NCBI RefSeq assembly: GCF_036320965.1
Contig: NC_092225.1
Span: 74,610,935-74,674,934, forward strand
From: Panulirus ornatus
Taxonomy: Eukaryota; Arthropoda; Malacostraca; Decapoda; Palinuridae
Length of the DNA: 64,000 nt
Direction: 5' to 3'
Part shown: positions 55,813-64,000 of the stretch, piece after piece
Numbering within the stretch: position 1 is the first letter of the stretch
How the letters are laid out: each line of letters begins with the position of its first letter
Program-made: the position numbers and the translations under genes
Notes under the pieces: model-generated
Seen by the model: only the letters and a program-made list of their open reading frames with translations
Databases searched by the model: none
What the model was told of the DNA's origin: nothing

Positions 55813-57717
55813 ACTTTGTCGCTGTCTCCCCGTTTGCGAGGTAGTGCAAGGAAACAGACGAAAGAAATGGCCCAACCCCCCCCCCCCATACACATGTATA
55901 TACATACGTCCACACACGCAAATATACATACCTACACAGCTTTCCATGGTTTACCCCAGACGCTTCACATGCCTTGATTCAATCCACTGACAGCACGTCA
56001 ACCCCGGTATACCACATCGCTCCAATTCACTCTATTCCTTGCCCTCCTTTCACCCTCCTGCATGTTCAGGCCCCGATCACACAAAATCTTTTTCACTCCG
56101 TCTTTCCACCTCCAATTTGGTCTCCCTCTTCTCCTCGTTCCCTCCACCTCCGACACATATATCCTCTTGGTCAATCTTTCCTCACTCATTCTCTCCATGT
56201 GCCCAAACCGCTTCAAAACACCCTCTTCTGCTCTCTCAACCACGCTCTTTTTATTTCCACACATCTCTCTTACCCTTACGTTACTCACTCGATCAAACCA
56301 CCTCACACCACACATTGTCCTCAAACATCTCATTTCCAGCACATCCATCCTCCTGCGCACAACTCTATCCATAGCCCACGCCTCGCAACCATACAACATT
56401 GTTGGAACCACTATTCCTTCAAACATACCCATTTTTGCTTTCCGAAATAATGTTCTCGACTTCCACACATTCTTCAAGGCCCCCAGAATTTTCGCCCCCT
56501 CCCCCACCCTATGATCCACTTCCGCTTCCATGGTTCCATCCGCTGCCAGATCCACTCCCAGATATCTAAAACACTTCACTTCCTCCAGTTTTTCTCCATT
56601 CAAACTCACCTCCCAATTGACTTGACCCTCAACCCTACTGTACCTAATAACCTTGCTCTTATTCACATTACTCTTAACTTTCTTCTTCCACACACTTTAC
56701 CAAACTCAGTCACCAGCTTCTGCAGTTTCTCACATGAATCAGCCACCAGCGCTGTATCATCAGCGAACAACAACTGACTCACTTCCCAAGCTCTCTCATC
56801 CCCAACAGACTTCATAATTGCCCCTCTTTCCAAAACTCTTGCATTTACCTCCCTAACAACCCCATCCATAAACAAATTAAACAACCATGGAGACATCACA
56901 CACCCCTGCCGCAAACCTACATTCACTGAGAACCAATCACTTTCCTGCTCTTCCTACACGTACACATGCCTTACATCCTTGATAAAAACATTTCACTGCT
57001 TCTAACAACTTTCCTCCCACACCATATATTCTTAATACCTTCCACAGAGCATCTCTATCAACTCTATCATATGCCTTCTCCAGATCCATAAATGCTACAT
57101 ACAAATCCATTTGCTTTTCTAAGTATTTCTCACATACATTCTTCAAAGCAAACACCTGATCCACACATCCTCTACCACTTCTGAAACCACACTGCTCTTC
57201 CCCAATCTGATGCTCTGTACATGCCTTCACCCTCTCAATCAATACCCTCCCATATAATTTACCAGGAATACTCAACAAACTTATACCTCTGTAATTTGAG
57301 CACTCACTCTTATCCCCTTTGCCTTTGTACAATGGCACTATGCACGCATTCCGCCAATCCTCAGGCACCTCACCATGAGTCATACATACATTAAATAACC
57401 TTACCAACCAGTCAACAATACAGTCACCCCCTTTTTTAATAAATTCCACTGCAATACCATCCAAACCTGCTGCCTTGCCGGCTTTCATCTTCCGCAAAGC
57501 TTTCACTACCTCTTCTCTGTTTAACAAATCATTTTCCCTAACCCTCTCACTTTGCACACCACCTCGACCAAAACACCCTATATCTGCCACTCTATCATCA
57601 AACACATTCAACAAACCTTCAAAATACTCACTCCATCTCCTTCTCACATCACCACTACTTGTTATCACCTCCCCATTTGCGCCCTTCACTGAAGTTCCCA
57701 TTTGCTCCCTTGTCTTA

Positions 57718-57718
<1 letters not shown>
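55813..57718 (-). mobile_element. RTE-type LINE, 5'-truncated (unit B copy)
   Basis: Duplicate of 50684-52584. The RT is open at 55998-56660 (C-terminus), is shifted by a 1-base deletion near 56669 (TTCACATTACTC for TTCACATTCACTC), carries FADD in the 56663-56926 frame, is shifted again by an inserted base near 56946, and is open from about 56960 to 57718. It is therefore inactive while its sister copy is intact. Confidence 0.93.
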
Positions 57719-57790
<72 letters not shown>

Positions 57791-57795
57791 ATGTA
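57719..57795. repeat. (TA)n then (TG)n (unit B)
   Basis: Duplicate of 52585-52663 with about three fewer TA units. Confidence 0.95.
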
Positions 57796-57895
57796 TATAT
57801 GAGTGGATGGGCCATTTTTTGTCTGTTTTCTGGCACTCCCTCACTGACACAGGAAACAACGATCAAGTATAATGAAATAAATGAAAATAAATAAT
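57796..57895 (+). mobile_element. Diverged RTE-like tail fragment (unit B)
   Basis: Duplicate of 52664-52763, differing at ACAGGAAACA against ACGGGAAACA. Confidence 0.6.
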
Positions 57896-59467
57896 GGTGA
57901 AAAATACTTAGAAAAGCAAATGGATTTGTATGTAGCATTTATGGATCTGGAGAAGGCATATGATAGAGTTGATAGAGATGCTCTGTGGAAGGCATGAAGA
58001 ATATATGGTGTGGGAGGCAAGTTGTTAGAAGCAGTGAAAAGTTTTTATCGAGGATGTAAGGCATGTGTACGAGTAGGAAGACAGGAAAGTAATTGGTTCT
58101 CAGTGAATGTTGGTTTGCGGCAGGGATGCGTGATGTCTCCATGGTTGTTTAATTTGTTTATGGATGGGGTTGTTAGGGAGGTGAATGCAAGAGTTTTGGA
58201 AAGAGGGGCAAGTATGCAGTCTGTTGTGGATGAAAGAGCTTGGGAGGCGAGTCAGTTGTTGTTCGCTGATGATACAGCGCTGGTGGCTGATTCATGTGAG
58301 AAACTGCATAAGCTGGTGACTGAGTTTGGTAAAGTGTGTGATAAAAGAAAGCTGAGAGCAAATGTGAATAAGAGCATGGTTATTAGGTACAGTAGGGTTG
58401 GGGGACAAGTCAATTGGGAGGTGTGTTTGAATGGAGAAAAACTGGAGGAAGTGAAGTGTTTTAGATATCTGGGAGTGGATTTGGCAGCGGATGGAACCAT
58501 GGAAGCGGAAGTGAATCATAGGGTGGGGGAGGGGGCAAAAGCTCTTGGAGCTTTGAAAAATGTTTGGAAGTCGAGAGCATTATGTTGGAAAGCAAAAGTG
58601 GGTATGTTTGAAGGAATAGTGGTTCCAACAATGTTATATGGTTGTGAGGTGTGGGCTATAGATAGAGTCGTGCGGAGGAGGGTGGATGTGCTGGAAATGA
58701 GATGTTTGAGGACAATATGTGGTGTGAGGTGGTTTGATCGAGTAAGTAATGAAAGGGTAAGAGAGATGTGTGGTAATAAAAATAGTGTAGTTGAGAAAGC
58801 CGAGGAGGGTGTTTTGAAATGGTTTGGTCACATGGAGAGAATGAGTGAGGAAAGATTGACAAAGAGGACATATATGACAGAGATGGAGGGAATGAGGAGA
58901 AGTGGGAGACCAAATTGGAGTAGGAAAGATGGGGTGAAAAAGATTTTGAGTGATCGGGGCCTGAACATGTAGGAGGGTGAAAGGCATGCAAGGAATAGAG
59001 TGAATTGGAACGATGTGGTATAAAGGGGTCAACGTGCTGTCAATGGATTGAACCAGGGCATGTGAAGCATCTGGGTAAACCATGGAAAGCTTTGTGGGGC
59101 CTGGATGTCAAAAAGGGAGCTGTGGTTTCGGTGCATTATACATGACAACTATAGACTGAGTGTGAACGAATGTGGCTTTTGTTGTCTTTTCCTAGCACTA
59201 CCTCGCCCACATGCGGGGGGAGGGGGGTTGTCATTTCATGTGTGGCGGGGTGGTGACGGGAAATGAATAAAGGGCAGACAATATGAATTATGTACATGTG
59301 TATATATGTATATGTCTGTGTGTGTATACATATGTATACGTTCAGATGTGCGTGTGTGTACGTGTATGTATATACATGTGTATGTGGGTGGGTTTGGCCA
59401 TTCTTTTGTCTGTTTCCTTGCGCTACCTCGCTAATGTGGGAGACAGCGACAAAGTATAATAAATATA
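57896..59467 (+). mobile_element. RTE-type LINE, long 3' UTR (unit B)
   Basis: Duplicate of 52764-54335. The RT carries the same TAG at 58972 plus a new stop at about 57997 (AAGGCATGAAG for AAGGTATTAAG), so the open frame restarts at GGKLLEAVKSFYRG (58010-58972). FADD is present. Confidence 0.93.
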
Positions 59468-59508
59468 AAAAACTAATGATAATGATAATAATAATAATAT
59501 TAATAATT

Positions 59509-59743
59509 ATCCCTGGGGATAGGGGATTAAGAATACTTCCCATGTATTCCCTGCGTGTCGTAGAAGGCGACTAAAAGGGGAGGGAGCGGGGGGCTGGAAA
59601 TCCTCCCCTCTCGTTTTGTTTTTAATTTTCCAAAAGAAGGTACAGAGGGGGCCAGGTGAGGATATTCCAAAAAAGGCCCAGTCCTCTGTTCTTAACGCTA
59701 CCTCGCTAATGCGGGAAATGGCGAATAGTTTGAAAGAAAAAGA
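59509..59743 (+). mobile_element. RTE-derived short non-autonomous element (unit B)
   Basis: Duplicate of 54378-54612 with no obvious difference. Confidence 0.93.
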
Positions 59744-59771
59744 AAGAAAAATATTAATAATAATAGTAATA

Positions 59772-60900
59772 AAAGTGATTGGTTCTCAGTGAATGTAGGT
59801 TTGCGGCAGGGGTGTGTGATGTCTCCATGGTTGTTTAATTTGTTTATGGATGGGGTTGTTAGGGAGGTAAATGCAAGAGTTTTGGAAAGAGGGGCAAGTA
59901 TGAAGTCTGTTGGGGATGAGAGAGCTTGGGAAGTGAGTCAGTTGTTGTTCGCTGATGATACAGCGCTGGTGGCCGATTCATGTGAGAAACTGCAGAAGCT
60001 GGTGACTGAGTTTGGTAAAGTGTGTGGAAGAAGAAAGTTAAGAGTAAATGTGAATAAGAGCAAGGTTATTAGGTACAGTAGGGTTGAGGGTCGTCAATTG
60101 GGAGGTGAGTTTGAATGGGGAAAAACTGGAGGAAGTGAAGTGTTTTAGATATCTGGGAGTGGATCTGGCAGCGGATGGAACCATGGAAGCGGAAGTGGAT
60201 CATAGGGTGGGGGAGGGGGGCGAAAATTCTGGGGGCCTTGAAGAATGTGTGGAAGTCGAGAACATTATCTCGGAAAGCAAAAATGGGTATGTTTGAAGGA
60301 ATAGTATGTTCCAACAATGTTGTATGGTTGCGAGGCGTGGGCTACGGATAGAGTTGTGCGCAGGAGGATGGATGTGCTGGAAATGAGATATTTGAGGACA
60401 ATGTGTGGTGTGAGGTGGTTTGATCGAGTGAGTAACGTAAGGGTAAGAGAGATGTGTGGAAATAAAAAGAGCGTGGTTGAGAGAGCAGAAGAGGGTGTTT
60501 TGAAGTGGTTTGGGCACATGGAGAGAATGAGTGAGGAAAGATTGACCAAGAGGATATATGTGTCGGAGGTGGAGGGAACGAGGAGAAGAGGGAGACCAAA
60601 TTGGAGGTGGAAAGATGGAGTGAAAAAGATTTTGTGTGATCGGGGCCTGAACATGCAGGAGGGTGAAAGGAGGGCAAGGAATAGAGTGAATTGGAGCGAT
60701 GTGGTATACCGGGGTTGACGTGCTGTTAGTGGATTGAATCAAGGCATGTGAAGCGTCTGGGGTAAACCATGGAAAGCTGTGTAGGTATGTATATTTGCGT
60801 GTGTGGACGTATGTATATACATGTGTATGGGGGTGGGTTGGGCCATTTCTTTCGTCTGTTTCCTTGCGCTACCTCGCAAACGCGGGAGACAGCGACAAAG
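59772..60900 (+). mobile_element. RTE-type LINE, short 3' UTR (unit B, right edge)
   Basis: Duplicate of 54641-55770 with one additional inserted G at about 60220, so the RT is broken three times. Its tail differs from the unit A tail (GACAAAGTATAATAAATAAA instead of GACAGAGC plus A tract), which marks the right limit of the duplication at about 60890. Confidence 0.92.
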
Positions 60901-60957
60901 TATAATAAATAAATAAATAGTAATAATGATAATAATAATAATAAATATAATAAATAT
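60901..60957. repeat. (TAAA)n/(TAA)n tract after the last RTE
   Basis: AATAAATAAATAG and ATAATAATAATAAATA units extend the LINE tail. Confidence 0.85.
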
Positions 60958-62754
60958 TTTCATAAAAATGTACATTATTGTGAAATAACCACTCACCTCC
61001 CTGAACTGGAAACATTCTAAACTGTACACTGCTTTACATTACACAATAATTAATCATTATAGGCTTCACTTGAAATAACTATCTGCTCCATTTCAAATAA
61101 TGCGCACATGAACTGTAAGCCACATGCTGTGGCTGATAACACAGGCAAGCTGCGAGCCCCTTGCCATGAGGTTCCCATTTTCTTTAGGTGTAAGAAGCTG
61201 GTATTTTTTTTCAGTGTAAGAAGCTGTATCCAGTGGTGACCTTAAAATCTTATCAAAGAAAATCAGTCTACATTGTGATATACAAATGCACACTCAATTC
61301 ATGGATGCAGTAATCTATGACTGAGGACTGATTCAAAAGCCAAATTCTACATAAACTCAAGCTAAAAATTACCATTTTAAAGTAGATTATCTAACAATTA
61401 TTCCTTGCGCAGAGGATCATGGATCAATCCTTGAGGCTATAACAGATATATATTGTTTGATGGTGCACGATGATAACTGTTTTTGTTTGTTTTAGGCACC
61501 TATCATCATTATGTCTATACAGTGGTGTTGAGATTGAGCAGATGGATGTAGAAAGTAAACAGACTGATAATGATAATAGACTAGGTCTAGTATTACAAAG
61601 TAAATAAGACTTTGGTGGCAGTGGGAACCAATGCTTATATGATATCAAATTTGATAAAGAACTTTGTGAGGACATATGTGAGGATCTTCTCATCAATTTC
61701 TATTCACCTAATAAAACTTACACTCAAAACATCAAACAAAATAATGTGCCAAATCCTGCAGTGTCTTAATCTGTATACAGTAGACACTTTAAGTTAAACT
61801 TTTGCAAAGAAACACCTGAATACACAAGGTTAGAACCATCAAAACTAAAGGATGCAATTGAATACCTCATGCCCACAGTTTGTGAAATAGATTAAGTAAA
61901 CCATAAACTCATTATATGATGGTGGATGGGAAGGTGTGTCAGGCTGTTACTCAAACCACCTCTGCTACTCTGTGTTGTTTGTGTCAAAAAAAAGGGCAAA
62001 TTCCTCAAGGCTGAATAACCTTAAAGAAATTAAGAACATAAATGTTACTATAGAAGAAGTACTATCATATATACTATCCTATCCCCACCTTATAAATTCA
62101 GTAGATCATATATACTATCCTATCTCCACCTTATAAATTCAGTAGAGTGCTTCCTCTAAATAGCTTAATGAGAAAAGGTAAGCAAAAGGTGTTGAAAACA
62201 AAATTACTGATGATCAAGAAAAGAAATAAATTCAGACTGAACTTAGACGCCCAAAGGGGAATAAATATCAACAAGCCTACATAAGGTTTTTCAGTGCGAG
62301 TCAAACTGTCAAAGCCATCAGGGCTAGTTCAAAATTCAATTCAGTGGTTCTCTGTAAAAATCACTTCCATTAACTATGACCATGAAACAGTGATAACTAA
62401 GATATTTATGCAAAAGACACACCTAGTAACTATATTGAACTATATGACTGGCATTATATGCTTGTGTCCATACAATGAAATGTTGATTAGCAAAGCAAAT
62501 ACATCCATCCTTTGCTTTATATGAGATCACTATATGCAATTTTGCCAAAACTTCACTATGTTTACTGGTTCGCTACACGCATAACCCCTGCATAAAGAGA
62601 GGAATGGGTGTAATAGATGAATTATGTATTTCAGTTGATCAGGCACCAGAGGAAGCTTTAGAATCAACTAACAAAACTGTAAGAAATACAAGACAATAAC
62701 ACTCTTGCAAATATCAAAGAATGAAATCCAACCGGACCTCATAAACTAGTTATT
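60958..62754. other. Non-coding DNA, nothing recognised except a small duplication
   Basis: No gene or named repeat. A 41-bp direct duplication (ATCATATATACTATCCTATC at 62064 and 62105) is the only structure seen. Confidence 0.5.
62064..62145. repeat. 41-bp tandem duplication
   Basis: Two adjacent units differing at one or two bases. Confidence 0.9.
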
Positions 62755-63324
62755 ATTGGTTTTAGGTTTGATACTGATCCATACTTGAGCTGGTGGGTAT
62801 CCTTTCTCCTCTATAGTTTTCTGGAATTCCACCTTAATGCACTCTGCAACCTATACATCAGCTGTTGCAGCCTCTTCTAAGTCACATTCTCAAGCCAACA
62901 TGTCTCATAAGGGTTGGTTTGCGTTAATTTACTCTCTGACTGGCTTACCTTCTTTCTTCATCAACTTCTCTTGAATTTGGATTGCTAATTTTCAATTATA
63001 TGCCCAGTCATAGAATACTCGTACCTACATTTCTTACACCCAGATTTTCAAGGCATTCTCCATCTTCATATATGTTAGCACCCTGAGATGTATTGTCACC
63101 TCTGAAATAGATGGCTGAGAAAAGTCTTTCCCAATACATCTATTTTTCCTCTTTATTGTGTGGATGGTACTTTCACCAAGGCCATAATGGCAAGCAACTA
63201 CTGAAGCACTAGACCCACACTCAAGTTCATTCAACATCTTGAACTTTTGCTCCAAGATAAAGGTCCTCTTTACCCTCTTTTCAGGTTCACTTGTAGTGGG
63301 AGTACTTGCTGGACACTTAGGCAT
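62755..63324 (-). pseudogene. Tigger/CENP-B-like transposase, N-terminal fragment
   Basis: The open frame 63324-63034 (96 codons) starts MPKCPASTPTTSEPEKRVKR and continues FKMLNELECGSSASVVACHY and GLGESTIHTIKRK, a CENP-B-type helix-turn-helix. ALKIWV at its end is the next expected block. Downstream on the minus strand, out of frame, RVFYDWAYN, KLAIQIQEKLMKKEGK and FQKTIEEKGYPPAQVW (about 63020-62780) follow the order of Tigger transposases up to the DDE start. It is a different subfamily from the element at 43819-46083. The C-terminal half is absent. Confidence 0.8.
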
Positions 63325-64000
63325 GGTAGCAAACTATGTATCCTCATCCTTTGAATGCTAGTAACTGACACACTGGATAGGGTGGCATGCATGGCACTGG
63401 CACCCTGTAGTATACAAACAGCTGGGTCACATTGTATCGTGATGGTTTACATCACAATAAAAATATGGGAATGCTTTAGGTATTTGTGCTATATCGAGAT
63501 CATTATATCATACTTGGCTATATTTTGACGCTATTGTGTCATTTATTTTTAGAATATATCCTTTGAAATGGTAAGACAAAAAATATCAATTCTTTTTCAT
63601 CAAATTAAAAGTGCTGGCCTAAGGGCACACTAAATATCTACAATAGCCACAGTCCATGGGTTAAGGATTAAATTCTGATATTCAAATGTAATCCTTGTCT
63701 GATTCAAGTGTGAACTTTAAATTCTGACAAATAAATGCTCTGACTACAGCCCTAGGTCCTCAATAGGGCTGGATTTGGGCCTGAGGCTTTGAATCAGGTT
63801 CAATGCTTACCCAGTGTTCCATTACTATCAATAATAATGTAAGCTGCATCAAGCTGGGTACTTTATTATCATTAAATACTGTATAATGCTGTCTTCTCTG
63901 TTTATCTCTTGTTCCTTAGTCACACCTTCACATATCTAATTAGATCATTAGAAATTATGTTCTATTATTTCCCTTGACAGTTTTAAGCACTTATTATATT
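63325..64000. other. Non-coding DNA, nothing recognised
   Basis: A+T-rich DNA upstream of the Tigger fragment. A terminal repeat was looked for and not identified. Confidence 0.5.

Larger units (their letters stand above)
50513..60782 (+). repeat. Two-copy head-to-tail duplication, 5.13-kb unit
   Basis: Unit A 50513-55650 (5138 bp) and unit B 55651-60782 (5132 bp) are measured between equivalent AGGTATGT positions in RTE 3' UTRs. The same position recurs at 60783, so the ends lie within homologous LINE tails. Each unit contains, in order, an RTE minus copy, a (TA)n(TG)n tract, a diverged tail fragment, an RTE plus copy, a (TAA)n tract, a short element and an RTE plus copy. Differences are few: one-base indels at about 56669, 56945, 59075 and 60220, a two-base change at 57994-57997, and TA-tract length. 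Confidence 0.95.

Noticed and set aside
62755..63324. Domesticated CENP-B-like host gene
   Set aside because: The reading frame breaks after the DNA-binding domain and the rest follows decayed Tigger transposase order, so it is a transposon fossil.

Overview
The window looks like nuclear DNA of an arthropod, most likely a decapod crustacean. This is inferred from spliced collagen exons in a very A+T-rich, microsatellite-rich background packed with RTE-, CR1- and Jockey-type LINEs and Tigger transposons. I cannot name the species from sequence alone.

Host gene: one collagen chain gene runs on the minus strand. Six exons are supported by Gly-X-Y reading and splice signals: 31063-31217, 30723-30875, 20162-20260, 5334-5447, 4955-5155 and 4647-4782, in transcription order. 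Every internal junction is phase 0 and most exons open with a Gly codon. Introns range from 172 bp to about 14.7 kb, and the long ones are filled with retroelements. Neither end of the gene is in the window. Short non-collagenous interruptions recall the multiplexin (XV/XVIII) group, but that assignment is tentative.

Mobile DNA: an RTE-type LINE dominates, with an AP-endonuclease plus reverse transcriptase (EN-RT) in one polyprotein, a 5' end at ATCCCTGGGGATAGGGG and a conserved 3' stem-loop. About 16 copies are present: 164-2336, 2602-4492, 8726-9990, 9991-13930 (interrupted), 15704-19250, 25068-28628, 28640-29411, 32672-33896 (chimeric), 36475-37338, 46247-47396, and eight more in the dense block 47725-60900. 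A short non-autonomous element made of the RTE 5' UTR joined to the RTE 3' tail occurs about seven times. Many 5'-truncated copies sit directly between (TA)n tracts, in both orientations, which produces tail-to-tail LINE palindromes. The block 50513-60782 is a head-to-tail duplication of a 5.13 kb unit whose ends lie in RTE 3' UTRs.

Other families: a Jockey/I-like LINE (J2) at 10897-13092, nested in an RTE copy, and at 34940-42722. The second J2 copy is interrupted by two CR1-like copies in opposite orientation, and one of these contains an RTE, giving three levels of nesting. A CR1 3' part at 13931-15157 carries a 215 bp triplication. Jockey-clade 3' fragments lie at 7030-8240 (minus). A degenerate but end-to-end Tigger transposon lies at 43819-46083, with Tigger fragments at 6770-6985 and 62755-63324. 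Stretches such as 19250-25060, 29760-32450, 42810-43818 and 60950-62750 are largely unrecognised intronic or flanking DNA. I found no tRNA, rRNA, CRISPR or bacterial-type operon.
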